NCBI GenBank assembly: GCA_020723405.1
Contig: DYIY01000002.1
Coordinates: forward strand, 124,001-188,000
Source of the DNA: Thiobacillus denitrificans
Lineage (GTDB): Bacteria > Pseudomonadota > Gammaproteobacteria > Burkholderiales > Thiobacillaceae
Reading direction: 5' to 3'
Length of the DNA: 64,000 nt
The position numbers and the translations under genes were made by a program. Below are positions 36,221 to 44,901 of the stretch, piece after piece (position 1 is the first letter of the stretch; the number at the start of each line of letters is the position of its first letter). The notes beneath the pieces were generated by a model that was not told the DNA's origin, ran no database searches, and saw only the letters and a program-made list of their open reading frames with translations.

Positions 36221-36919
36221 TTACAACGCCCGTTTCACGAGGAGCGACTTGATTTTGCCGATGGCCTGGGTGGGGTTCAAGCCCTTGGGGCAGACCTCCA
36301 CGCAGTTCATGATGCCGTGGCAGCGGAACAGCCGGTAGGGGTCCTCCAGGAAGTCCAGCCGCTCGTTGGTGGCCTGGTCCCGGGTGTCGGCGATGAAGCG
36401 GTAGCCCTGCAGCAGGGCGGCCGGCCCCAGGAACTTGTCCGGATTCCACCAGAACGAGGGGCAGGAAGTGGTGCAGCAGCCGCACAGGATGCACTCCCAC
36501 AGGCCGTCCAGTTCGGCCCGGTCCTCCGGGGCCTGGAGCCGCTCGTTCTCCGGCTCCGGGTCCAGGTTGATGAGGTAGGGCTTTACCGCTCGGTAATGTT
36601 GATAGAACTGGGCCATGTCCACGATCAGGTCGCGGATCACCCCCAGGCGCGGCAGGGGACGGATCTCGATGGGTTCCTTCAGGCCTTCCAGGGCGGTGAT
36701 GCAGGCCAGGACGTTGGTGCCGTTCACGTTCACCCCGTCGGAGCCACACACCCCTTCCCGGCAGGAGCGGCGGAAGGCCAGGCTCTCGTCCAGGGTGTCC
36801 TTGATGGCGATGAGGGCGTCCAGCACCTTCTTGCCCGCCGGGTCCATGGCCAGGTCGTAGTCCTGCATGCGCGGCGCGTTGCCGGACTCGGGGTCGTAGC
36901 GGTAGATACGGAAGCGCAT
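36221..36919 (-). CDS. sdhB: Succinate dehydrogenase iron-sulfur subunit
   Basis: A 232-residue subunit. The [2Fe-2S] cluster ligands are in [15 protein letters not shown], the [4Fe-4S] in [15 protein letters not shown] and the [3Fe-4S] in [17 protein letters not shown]. It passes electrons from FAD in SdhA to quinone. The start codon overlaps the sdhA stop. Confidence 0.97.
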   Translation of the reverse strand: MRFRIYRYDPESGNAPRMQDYDLAMDPAGKKVLDALIAIKDTLDESLAFRRSCREGVCGSDGVNVNGTNVLACITALEGLKEPIEIRPLPRLGVIRDLIVDMAQFYQHYRAVKPYLINLDPEPENERLQAPEDRAELDGLWECILCGCCTTSCPSFWWNPDKFLGPAALLQGYRFIADTRDQATNERLDFLEDPYRLFRCHGIMNCVEVCPKGLNPTQAIGKIKSLLVKRAL

Positions 36920-38691
36920 CAGTAGGTCCTTTCCTTGGGCTGGAAGGTCTCCACCGTGAGGGGCTTGAGCCGGACGGGCTTGTAGTCCAGGGTGTCGTTT
37001 TCCCGGAAGTAGAGGGTGTGGCGCAACCAGCGGTCGTCGTCCCGCTTGGGGTGGTCTTCCCGGGTGTGGGCACCCCGGCTTTCCGTGCGGGCCAGGGCCG
37101 ACACCAGGGTGGCCCGGGCGATGCCCATGAGGTTGTCCAGTTCCAGGGCTTCCAGGCGGGCGGTGTTGAACATGCGGCTGTGGTCCGCCAGGGCCGCGTC
37201 AGGCAGGCGGGCTTCCACCTTGTCGAGCTGTTCCAGGCCTTCCTTGAGCAGGGCTTCGGTGCGGTACACGCCGCAATGGTCCTGCATGATCTTCTGCATT
37301 TCCAGGCGCAGGCCGGCCACGGTCTCGCTGCCCTGCTTGCGGTCCCAGCGGGCCAGGCGGGCCAGGGCCTTGTCCACCTGCTCGCCGGGCAGGGGCCGGG
37401 GGATGGGGTTGTCGCGCAGGTAGTCGATGACGTGCTGGCCGGCGGCCCGGCCGAACACCACCAGGTCCAGGAGGGAGTTGCCGCCCAGGCGGTTGGCCCC
37501 GTGCACCGACACGCAGGCGCACTCGCCCATGGCGTAGAGGCCCGGCACCGCCTCTTCCGGGCCGGTGCGCACCGGGGTCACCACCTGGCCGTGGAGGTTG
37601 GTCGGAATGCCGCCCATCATGTAATGGGCCGTGGGGGTCACGGGAATGGGCGCGTCGATGGGGTCGGCCCCGGCGAACTGCATGGACAGTTCCCGGATGC
37701 CCGGCAGGCGGGCCTTGATCTTCTCGGCCCCCAGCTTGCGGATGTCCAGGTGCACGTAGTCGCCATGGGGGCCGCAGCCCCGGCCGGCGCGGATTTCCTG
37801 GGCGATGGCCCGGGCCACCACGTCCCGGGAGGCCAGGTCCTTGGCGTTGGGCGCGTAGCGCGGCATGAAGGCCTCGCCGTCCTTGTTGTAGAGGATGCCG
37901 CCCTCCCCCCGCACGCCTTCGGAAATGAGGCTGCCCACCTCCGGGATGCCGGTGGGGTGGAACTGCCAGAACTCCATGTCTTCCAGGGGCAGGCCGGCCC
38001 GCAGCACCATGCCCAGGCCGTCGCCGGTGTTGATGTGGGCGTTGGTGGAGTGGCGGAAGATGCGGCAGGCGCCGCCGGTGGCCAGCAGGGTGGCCCGGGC
38101 CTCGAACAGGCAGGGCTCGCCGGTCTCGATCTCCAGGCCCACCACGCCCAGCACGTAGCCCTCGTCGTCGCGCACCAGGTCCAGGGCGAAGTACTCTTCG
38201 AAGAACTGGGTGCGGGCGGCGATGTTGCGCTGGTACAGGGTATGCAGCAGGGCGTGGCCGGTGCGGTCGGCGGCGGCGCAGGTGCGGATGGCCTGCTCGC
38301 CGCCGTAGTTCTTGGACTGGCCGCCGAAGGGGCGCTGGTAGATCTTGCCGTTGTCCAGGCGGGAGAAGGGCAGGCCCATGTGCTCCAGTTCGTACACGGC
38401 GGCCGGCGCGTTGCGGCACATGAACTCGATGGCGTCCTGGTCTCCCAGGTAATCGGAGCCCTTCACCGTGTCGTACATGTGCCAGTGCCAGTTGTCCTCG
38501 GACACGTTGGCCAGGGCGGCGGTGATGCCCCCCTGGGCCGACACGGTGTGGGAACGGGTGGGGAACACCTTGGACAGCAGGCCCACCTTCAGGTTGGCCT
38601 GGGACAGTTGCAGGGCGGCCCGCAGGCCGGCGCCGCCGCCGCCGACGATGACCGCATCGAAGGTTCTTTTCGGGATCCGGGCCGGATTCAT
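36919..38691 (-). CDS. sdhA: Succinate dehydrogenase flavoprotein subunit
   Basis: A 590-residue flavoprotein from ATG 38691 ([10 protein letters not shown]). FAD binding [15 protein letters not shown], the covalent-FAD histidine in [11 protein letters not shown] (H48), the active-site HPTGI, and RSHTRED-like [14 protein letters not shown] near the C-terminus. An upstream in-frame extension covers sdhD in another phase and is rejected. Start overlaps sdhD by four bases. Confidence 0.97.
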   Translation of the reverse strand: MNPARIPKRTFDAVIVGGGGAGLRAALQLSQANLKVGLLSKVFPTRSHTVSAQGGITAALANVSEDNWHWHMYDTVKGSDYLGDQDAIEFMCRNAPAAVYELEHMGLPFSRLDNGKIYQRPFGGQSKNYGGEQAIRTCAAADRTGHALLHTLYQRNIAARTQFFEEYFALDLVRDDEGYVLGVVGLEIETGEPCLFEARATLLATGGACRIFRHSTNAHINTGDGLGMVLRAGLPLEDMEFWQFHPTGIPEVGSLISEGVRGEGGILYNKDGEAFMPRYAPNAKDLASRDVVARAIAQEIRAGRGCGPHGDYVHLDIRKLGAEKIKARLPGIRELSMQFAGADPIDAPIPVTPTAHYMMGGIPTNLHGQVVTPVRTGPEEAVPGLYAMGECACVSVHGANRLGGNSLLDLVVFGRAAGQHVIDYLRDNPIPRPLPGEQVDKALARLARWDRKQGSETVAGLRLEMQKIMQDHCGVYRTEALLKEGLEQLDKVEARLPDAALADHSRMFNTARLEALELDNLMGIARATLVSALARTESRGAHTREDHPKRDDDRWLRHTLYFRENDTLDYKPVRLKPLTVETFQPKERTY

Positions 38692-39032
38692 TGCACGCTC
38701 CACAGGATGTCCACCGCCCAGATCAGGCAGCCCAGGTACAGGGCGGCGAAGGCCAGGTACAGGGCCAGGCGCGCCACCAGGAAATGCACGTAGTCGATGA
38801 AGATCTCGCGCAGGCCGATCCAGGCGTGGGCCAGCAGGGCGGCCACGAAGATGAGGCCGGCCACCTTCATGGCCAGGGGCGCGAACAGGCCGCGCCAGGC
38901 GGCGTAGTCCAGGGGGCCGGCGGTCAGGGCCAGGGCCAGGAAGACGATCAGGAAGACGGCCATGTAGACGGCGCTGGCCCGCTGCACCAGCCACATGTCC
39001 AGGCCCCGGCGGGCACCCGCAACCTGTCTCAT
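38688..39032 (-). CDS. sdhD: Succinate dehydrogenase membrane anchor subunit SdhD
   Basis: A 114-residue anchor from ATG 39032 ([10 protein letters not shown]). Three transmembrane helices are seen: [35 protein letters not shown] and [19 protein letters not shown]. The heme-related His lies in [17 protein letters not shown], the usual family motif. It overlaps both sdhC and sdhA. Confidence 0.94.
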   Translation of the reverse strand: MRQVAGARRGLDMWLVQRASAVYMAVFLIVFLALALTAGPLDYAAWRGLFAPLAMKVAGLIFVAALLAHAWIGLREIFIDYVHFLVARLALYLAFAALYLGCLIWAVDILWSVQ

Positions 39033-39430
39033 GCGCCACCTCCCAGCAGACCGGCCAGGGCGATCAGGGCGACGAGGCCGCCGGCCAGGACCAGGGTGAT
39101 CCAGGCGCTGCGCCGGGCCTGGCCCTTCTCTTCGCCATAGCCGAAGTCGAAGCCCAGGTGGCGCAGGCCGGCCAGCAGGTGGTGCAGCAGAGCCCACATC
39201 AGGCCCAGGCCGATGAACCAGCCCAAACCGCTGGAAAAGTAGGCCACCACGCCGGCGAAGTCTTCCTCCGAGCGCAGGGACAGCATCAGGGTGTAGAGCA
39301 GGCAGGGCACGGCCAGGGAGAGGGCCGCGCCGCTGGCCCGGTGCATGATGGACACCACGCCGCCGATGGGCAGGCGGATGGCACGGAGATCAAGGAAAAA
39401 CGGTCGCCGCCGGTTCGCAAGCCTGTTCAT
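39029..39430 (-). CDS. sdhC: Succinate dehydrogenase cytochrome b556 subunit SdhC
   Basis: A 133-residue membrane protein, first gene of the operon. Family signature is [20 protein letters not shown] then [11 protein letters not shown], and heme ligand His in [19 protein letters not shown]. Three transmembrane helices are seen. The ~118 bp upstream contain a near-palindrome TTGCGC-T-GCACAA (39491-39503) that could be an operator. Confidence 0.95.
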   Translation of the reverse strand: MNRLANRRRPFFLDLRAIRLPIGGVVSIMHRASGAALSLAVPCLLYTLMLSLRSEEDFAGVVAYFSSGLGWFIGLGLMWALLHHLLAGLRHLGFDFGYGEEKGQARRSAWITLVLAGGLVALIALAGLLGGGA

Positions 39431-39548
39431 GTCTCCATCCTCTTTGGGATCGGCGCAGGTACGCCGTCGTGGTGGGGGATTAAACGCTTATTGCGCTGCA
39501 CAATCAACACCCGAAAAACCCTGTTGCGAACAGGTTCCCATGCATCGC

Positions 39549-41003
39549 CTAGACGACGATCTCTCCGTGCCAGCCCAGGGGTGACAGGCCCCGGGCCAGA
39601 GCCCCGGCTTCCAGGGCGCGCAGCAAGGCTTCGGGGCCGGCCGCGTATAGATCGGCATGGGACAGGTCGGAATGATCGGCCAGGATGGCTTCGGCCACGG
39701 CGGCCGGTCCCGGGGCGGTGTCCAGAGGCTGGTAGGTGAAGTCGTCCAGGGCATCGGCCCAGGCCCGGCACAGGTTGTCCTGGTAGTGGCCCACGTCCCC
39801 GGCCGCCCAGTAGAGATGCATGGCCGAAGCGATTTCCAGGGACATGGCGTGCTGCACCAGGCTCTTGATGGGGGCGAAACCCTCGTTCCAGGCCACGAAG
39901 ACCACCTCCCGCCGGGAATCCAGCTTCATCACGAAACGGCCCCGGGGGCCGCTGATGGTGACGCCGTCTTCCTTGCCCAGGCCGTTGAAGACCATGCGGG
40001 CGAAGCTCCGGTTATCCTGGCGGATGTGCAGTTCGATGTGCCGGTCCTCGCAAGGGCAACTGGCCACGTAATACTCCCCCTCGGCGCCCCCCGCCGACAG
40101 GGTCACGTGCTGGCCGGCCAGGAAGCGCAGGCGCTGGCTGCGGGGGGCGATGAGGTGCAGGGCGGCCAGGTGCTCGCCCAGCCTCTCCACCGTCTTCACC
40201 TTGGTGGGAATCACCTGCTCGGGAATGTCCTCGGCCCCGGCCACGTGGGCCTCCACCACCACGTCGGTGACGGGCGTGTAGGAACAGAGCAGGATGGCGC
40301 CGTTGGCTTTGTCCTGTTCCTTGAAGGCGAAATCGTGGGGATGGACCTTTTTCACCTGGCCGGAGAGCAGCCGGGCCCGGCACTCCCCGCAATTGCCGTT
40401 GCTGCACCCGTAGTCCAGGGGGATGCCGGCCCGCAGGGCCGCCTCCAGCAGGGTGTCGTTGCCTTCCACGAAGAACTCGTGGCCGGAGGGTTGCACGGTG
40501 ACTTGGGCTGACATGATGCGCATCACGCTTTCCTGGGCCAGCAGCGCCTCCGCCCGTTCGGCCTCGCTGGGGGCCGCTTCGAGCTCGCGCTTGAGCCATT
40601 GTTTGAGCCCGGCCACGGCATCCAGCGTCGCCGGGCCCCCGGATTCCGCCACGTCCTCCAGCTTGTCGGAGAGAAAGCGGAACACTTCGTCGTAATGCAG
40701 CAGCAGACTCTTGGCGGCGGCGAACTCCTTGCCCAGTTCGAACAGGCGTTCCGCCAGCACGGCCTTGTCCGGCAGGGTGCGCTCGAACACCCGCTTGCCG
40801 AAGGCCTTGGCCTTGATCTCCTCCACCCGCTTGTATTCCCCGTCGTCCTCCCACTGCACGTCAGGGAACACCCGGAGCAGCTCGTTCATGTCCACCATGC
40901 CGTCGAAGGTGGCGATTTCGCCGTCGTGGATCATGCGCTGGATGGTGGCGCGGGACTGGCCGACCAGCCGCGCCACCCGGGAAAGGGGAAGGTAATGGGC
41001 CAT
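39549..41003 (-). CDS. HTH domain-[2Fe-2S] ferredoxin-NAD(P)H reductase fusion
   Basis: A 484-residue three-part protein from ATG 41003 (a second ATG at 41012 is possible). Residues 1-48 form an excisionase/MerR-like HTH (LPLSRVARLVGQSRATIQRM). A helical linker spans ~50-165. A plant-type ferredoxin domain at ~165-255 has C200, C205, C208 and C240 (CSNGNCGEC ... LLCS). A ferredoxin-reductase-like FAD/NAD(P) part fills ~265-484 (LRFLAGQHVTLS, ISGPRGRFVMK). Coupling of a DNA-binding domain to a redox chain suggests a redox-responsive regulator or sensor; this is inference. It lies between the sdh operon and divergent recJ. Confidence 0.8.
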   Translation of the reverse strand: MAHYLPLSRVARLVGQSRATIQRMIHDGEIATFDGMVDMNELLRVFPDVQWEDDGEYKRVEEIKAKAFGKRVFERTLPDKAVLAERLFELGKEFAAAKSLLLHYDEVFRFLSDKLEDVAESGGPATLDAVAGLKQWLKRELEAAPSEAERAEALLAQESVMRIMSAQVTVQPSGHEFFVEGNDTLLEAALRAGIPLDYGCSNGNCGECRARLLSGQVKKVHPHDFAFKEQDKANGAILLCSYTPVTDVVVEAHVAGAEDIPEQVIPTKVKTVERLGEHLAALHLIAPRSQRLRFLAGQHVTLSAGGAEGEYYVASCPCEDRHIELHIRQDNRSFARMVFNGLGKEDGVTISGPRGRFVMKLDSRREVVFVAWNEGFAPIKSLVQHAMSLEIASAMHLYWAAGDVGHYQDNLCRAWADALDDFTYQPLDTAPGPAAVAEAILADHSDLSHADLYAAGPEALLRALEAGALARGLSPLGWHGEIVV

Positions 41004-41062
41004 GGAAGGCATAATAGCCAGCGGCCAACCCCGCACCAAACAGCGGCCCCGAATATTTGAAC

Positions 41063-42751
41063 ATGCTGAACCTGCAAGCCCGTGTCTCCCAACCCGAAGC
41101 GGCCCGCCGCCTCGCGGCAGGGGGCCTTCCCCCCCTCCTCGCCCGGCTCCTGGCGGCCCGGGGCGTGGCCGACGCGGGCGATCTGAAGCACAAGCTGGGC
41201 GAACTGCTGCCGCCGGCCCTCATGCTCAACGCCGAAGCCGCCGGGGCCCGGCTGGCGGACGCCGTCGCCCGCCAGGAAAGACTGCTGGTGGTGGCCGACT
41301 ACGACGCCGACGGCGCCACCGCCTGCGCCCTGGCCGTGAGCGGCCTGTCGGCCCTGGGCGCCCAAGTCGAATACCTGGTGCCCAACCGCTTCGAATACGG
41401 CTACGGCCTCTCTCCGGAGATCGTCCGCCTGGCCGCCGAACGGACCCCCCACCTGCTCATCACCGTGGACAACGGCATCGCCGCCCACGCCGGCGTGGAG
41501 GAAGCCAGGCGGCTGGGCATGGAGGTGCTGGTCACCGACCACCACCTGCCCGGCGACACCCTGCCCGACGCCCTCATCGTCAATCCCAACCAGCCCGGCT
41601 GCGCCTTTCCCAGCAAGCACCTGGCCGGCGTGGGGGTGATGTTCTACGTGCTCTCCGCCCTGCGCGCCGAACTGCGCCGCCGGGGCGCCTTCAAGCTCCG
41701 GCCCGAGCCCAACCTGGGGGACCTGCTGGACCTGGTGGCCCTGGGCACCGTGGCCGACCTGGTGCGCCTGGACCCCAACAACCGCCTGCTGGTGGCCCAG
41801 GGCCTGCAACGCATCCGCCAGGGCAAGGCCCGGCCCGGCATCCAGGCCCTGTTCCAGGTGGCCGGCAAGAAGATGGACCGGGCCAACTGCGACGACCTGG
41901 GCTTCGGCATCGGCCCCCGCCTCAACGCCGCCGGCCGCCTGGACGACATGACCCGGGGCATCGAATGCCTGCTGGCCGCCGACGCCAAGCAGGCCCTGGC
42001 CCTGGCCGGCGACCTGGACCAGCTCAACCGGGAACGGCGGGGCATCGAAGCGGAAATGCAGGACCAGGCCCTGGCCCTGCTGGACGGCATCCAGGTGGCC
42101 GACGGCGCCAGCCTCACCCTCTACGACCCGGCCTGGCACCAGGGGGTGGTGGGCCTGCTGGCCTCCCGCCTGAAGGAACGCCACCACCGCCCCACCCTCA
42201 TCTTCGCCGACGCCGGCGACGGCCTGCTGCGCGGCTCCGGCCGCTCCATTCCCGGCCTGCACCTGCGCGACGCCCTGGACGTGGTGGACCGCCGTCTGCC
42301 CGGCGTCATCCTCCGCTTCGGCGGCCACGCCGCCGCCGCCGGCCTGAGCCTGCACCGGGAGCATCTGGAAGCCTTCCGGGAAACCTTCGAAACCGTGGCC
42401 CGGGACAGCCTCAGCGCCGCCGACCTCACCCGGGTCATCGAAACCGACGGCGAACTGGCTCCCGGGGAATTCACCCTGGACAACGCCGAAATCCTGCGCA
42501 ACGCCGTCTGGGGCCAGGGCTTCCCCCCGCCCCTGTTCCAGGGCGCCTTCCAGGTCCTGAACCAGCGTCTGGTGGGCGACAAACATCTCAAGCTGAAACT
42601 GGCCGGCGGCGGCATCAGCGCCGAAGCCATCCTGTTCAACCAGGCCGATCCCCTGCCCGACCGTATCCAGGCCGCCTATCGCCTGGAGGTCAACGAGTGG
42701 AACGGGAATCGGAGCGTGCAGATCAATGTGGCCCACTGGGCGGGGATGTGA
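41063..42751 (+). CDS. recJ: Single-stranded-DNA-specific exonuclease RecJ
   Basis: A 562-residue DHH-family 5'-3' exonuclease. Catalytic motifs are VVADYDADGATACALAV (DxD), TVDNGIAAHAG, VTDHHLPGD (DHH) and the DHHA1 motif FGGHAAAAGLS. It acts in recombination and mismatch repair. ATG 41063 is preferred over an in-frame TTG six bases upstream. Codon third positions are extremely GC-rich here even for this genome. Confidence 0.96.
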   Translation: MLNLQARVSQPEAARRLAAGGLPPLLARLLAARGVADAGDLKHKLGELLPPALMLNAEAAGARLADAVARQERLLVVADYDADGATACALAVSGLSALGAQVEYLVPNRFEYGYGLSPEIVRLAAERTPHLLITVDNGIAAHAGVEEARRLGMEVLVTDHHLPGDTLPDALIVNPNQPGCAFPSKHLAGVGVMFYVLSALRAELRRRGAFKLRPEPNLGDLLDLVALGTVADLVRLDPNNRLLVAQGLQRIRQGKARPGIQALFQVAGKKMDRANCDDLGFGIGPRLNAAGRLDDMTRGIECLLAADAKQALALAGDLDQLNRERRGIEAEMQDQALALLDGIQVADGASLTLYDPAWHQGVVGLLASRLKERHHRPTLIFADAGDGLLRGSGRSIPGLHLRDALDVVDRRLPGVILRFGGHAAAAGLSLHREHLEAFRETFETVARDSLSAADLTRVIETDGELAPGEFTLDNAEILRNAVWGQGFPPPLFQGAFQVLNQRLVGDKHLKLKLAGGGISAEAILFNQADPLPDRIQAAYRLEVNEWNGNRSVQINVAHWAGM

Positions 42752-42846
42752 GGCAAAACGACGGGAAGGCGCTTCAGCCAGGATGAGGTGGAATTCAGTC
42801 GCGATGATCCGACCACGTTTTGTGCCAATCAGCCCCACCCAGTCAT

Positions 42847-43836
42847 TTACTTGATCTCCCTGTCCTTACGGTAATCGTCCGGAATGTATTCATCGTTGAT
42901 ACCCAGTTTCTTGTGCAACACGGCTTTGACGAATTGATCATCTGTCCATTTTGATTTCTGGCATTCCCGGGCATTCCCCCACCAAATCCGACTGGGGGTG
43001 CGCTTGCTCCGCCCGCTTTGTTTGAATTGCCGCCATACCGCCAGGATTTCGCCCGTCTCCAGGTCCAGAATGATGTATTCCCCGCCTGCAATGGCGTAGT
43101 CCCGGTCCTGCTCTCGTTTCAGTCCGCGCCAGGTCAGGGCGTAGCGGGCCTGGCGCACGGAATCCTCCTCCATCACCACGATCCACGGCATGGTGAAATA
43201 ACCGCTTCGGACGCCGGCCTGGATGCCGTTGCTGTATCGATCAGGTGGATCGTCATTCACCCCACGGACCAGCCTGAACACCTTGCCGGGTTGCCCGCGC
43301 AGGGGCTGCTCCAGAAAGCGGTAAACGCCCCACATCGGCTGGATGTAGCCCCAGGAACCATAGTTGTTGTCATTGTCGTCATCGGATCCCCAGCCCGTGC
43401 CGATCGGCCCTTCAAGGGCGTAGGGGTCGAAATCCAGGGGCGTGTCACTGTATTTGGGCCTCGGCCGCATCTGATAAAGACCTTCTACCCCTTCCACTGC
43501 CTTGAACAGATAGAAGCCGGCTTCGGTTCCGCACAGATGCTTGAAATACTGGTCTGAAACATTGGGGTTCCAGGGCCACAGGGCCTTGATTCTCGCCAGG
43601 GTGAAGTTGAAGGGGATGGGTTTCGGCACGCTGTCCGGCAGTTTCAGGCTGTGGGCATGGTCGTAGGCTGCCTTCTCCTGGGGATCGGTCGGTATCTGCC
43701 AGCCGGGGCTTTCCTTGCGGGGCACAGCGGCGTACACCAGACACGCCAGAACCAGAATGGCCAGTTTTCGTCTGCTAAGCAGCACTTTGAGACGATGTTT
43801 GACCGTCTGCGCGGGGGGATCCACGGGAATGTTCAT
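42847..43836 (-). CDS. Conserved hypothetical protein with an N-terminal membrane segment
   Basis: About 329 residues from ATG 43836 (MNIPVDPPAQ). One hydrophobic segment (KLAILVLACLVYAAVP, ~residues 28-43) suggests an inner-membrane anchor or uncleaved signal. The rest is soluble and Trp/Tyr-rich: YFKHLCGTEAGFYLFKAVEG, MPWIVVMEEDSVRQARYALT, GGEYIILDLETGEILAVWR. It resembles a betaproteobacterial family of unknown function, often in several copies. No catalytic motif recognised. A longer frame to 44163 lacks protein-like sequence. Confidence 0.7.
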   Translation of the reverse strand: MNIPVDPPAQTVKHRLKVLLSRRKLAILVLACLVYAAVPRKESPGWQIPTDPQEKAAYDHAHSLKLPDSVPKPIPFNFTLARIKALWPWNPNVSDQYFKHLCGTEAGFYLFKAVEGVEGLYQMRPRPKYSDTPLDFDPYALEGPIGTGWGSDDDNDNNYGSWGYIQPMWGVYRFLEQPLRGQPGKVFRLVRGVNDDPPDRYSNGIQAGVRSGYFTMPWIVVMEEDSVRQARYALTWRGLKREQDRDYAIAGGEYIILDLETGEILAVWRQFKQSGRSKRTPSRIWWGNARECQKSKWTDDQFVKAVLHKKLGINDEYIPDDYRKDREIK

Positions 43837-44398
43837 GGGTGGGCCCGTTGATGGAATGCCGGCGGGTGGCCTCCACGTTCTTCTCTCTCGCAGAGGGAAT
43901 CCCTGTGATATTCGACCAATCCCGCAAAGGCCTGCGGGATTTCCAGCGGGACGCCACCTGGATTGCCGATCACCGTCCGAGTCTGCGGGCGGGTGATGGA
44001 TTGGAGGTACCCATGCGCGCTCATCGCGACGGCCAGGACGACGCCGCCAGCCGATGTGATCGGCTTGGGCAATGGGCGTAGCGCCCAGCAAGCACCATCC
44101 ATGGCTTCTGTTCCCCGTCCCTGCGCAAGTTGCATGCATCCTATCGGAGGGCATGCAGGTCACGATATATGCCGATGGTTATAGGCTCGGGCATCTCGGG
44201 CCACGGGGTTTCCAGGAATGATCAACTGCTGGGCCGAGCGTCGACTTGGACGATCCGTTCAGAAGTGGCTCATTGGTGGCCGCCTGGAAAATTTCCTCCG
44301 GAATCTGTGCGCCGCTTCACAGAGCTCGGGCTGTGCCTTGGCTAAAGTGCCGACCTGTCGCTGCACGGCGACAGGTCGAGAGAACAAGGAACAACACG
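43837..44398. other. 562-bp region without a supported gene; contains a perfect hairpin
   Basis: Several short frames exist on both strands, none with a recognisable protein character. Near the right end, CGACCTGTCG (44351-44360) and CGACAGGTCG (44369-44378) are a perfect 10-bp inverted repeat with an 8-nt loop, 20 nt before the next small ORF; it could regulate it. Confidence 0.5.
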
Positions 44399-44653
44399 AT
44401 GAAAACAACGGAGTCATTTTCCCCGCCCTTCGGACGGGATTTTCCGGCATGCGGGCCGGACGGGTGTGGCCAGGCATGGCTGGTGTTGCGTAGGCGTGGT
44501 CGGCTCGGGTCCGGCGGATTGGCCGGGTTGTTGATCTTGGCTTTGCTCCTGGCGGGGTTCCAGGCCTGGCGCGGTCCCGCTGAAGTTCGGGGGAACCATG
44601 GCCAGGTGGCCGTAGTGGCCAAGGTGGTCGCCAATGGGGTGCCCAGGCCATGA
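44399..44653 (+). CDS. Small predicted membrane protein, 84 residues
   Basis: ATG 44399 has AAGGA nine bases upstream. The middle carries a hydrophobic segment (GLAGLLILALLLAGFQAW, ~residues 40-57), with a Cys-containing N-terminus (FPACGPDGCGQAW). No known family. Its stop overlaps the next ORF start (ATGA), which supports both being real. A strong hairpin lies just upstream. Confidence 0.45.
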   Translation: MKTTESFSPPFGRDFPACGPDGCGQAWLVLRRRGRLGSGGLAGLLILALLLAGFQAWRGPAEVRGNHGQVAVVAKVVANGVPRP

Positions 44654-44838
44654 GCGCGTTGACTTTCCCCATGCTCCGATGCTTTCCCAGGTTCGCCTGG
44701 TTGAGGGGATTCCGTTGCCGTTACGCCTGGCTGACGACCCGGTGGGCCCGGCGGGAGACGCCGCCCAGGGTGGACTATGCGCAACTGCTGCGGGAGATCG
44801 ATGACTTGAACAGGCGTCTTGCAAACAGTCGGGATTGA
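44650..44838 (+). CDS. Small basic hypothetical protein, 62 residues
   Basis: Starts at ATG 44650 within the preceding ORF's stop. The N-terminal half is aromatic/Arg-rich (RFAWLRGFRCRYAWLTTRWA) and the C-terminus a predicted helix (VDYAQLLREIDDLNRRLANS). No family recognised. The overlap with the previous ORF is the main support. The hairpin at 44869-44899 follows. Confidence 0.4.
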   Translation: MSALTFPMLRCFPRFAWLRGFRCRYAWLTTRWARRETPPRVDYAQLLREIDDLNRRLANSRD

Positions 44839-44868
44839 AATGGGTGCTGTTGCGCCCGGTTGAGGTAC

Positions 44869-44899
44869 TTCTCCCTCTCCTCGCAAGGGAGAGGGAGAA
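44869..44899. terminator. Hairpin between convergent genes
   Basis: TTCTCCCTCTCC (44869-44880) and GGAGAGGGAGAA (44888-44899) form a perfect 12-bp stem with a 7-nt loop, lying between convergent stops at 44838 and 44902. There is no T-run of length, so it may be a bidirectional terminator or a REP-like element. Confidence 0.55.
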
Positions 44900-44901
44900 C
44901 A

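Noticed and set aside
34662-37073. 803-codon frame extending gltA upstream through sdhE and sdhB
   Set aside because: Only the part from 35954 is protein-like; the upstream part is out of phase with two clear genes.
37018-38793. 591-codon open frame antisense to sdhA
   Set aside because: Shadow of sdhA; no recognisable protein features.
40931-42838. 635-codon open frame antisense to recJ
   Set aside because: Arises from strong GC3 bias of recJ; repetitive Gly/Gln/Val composition.
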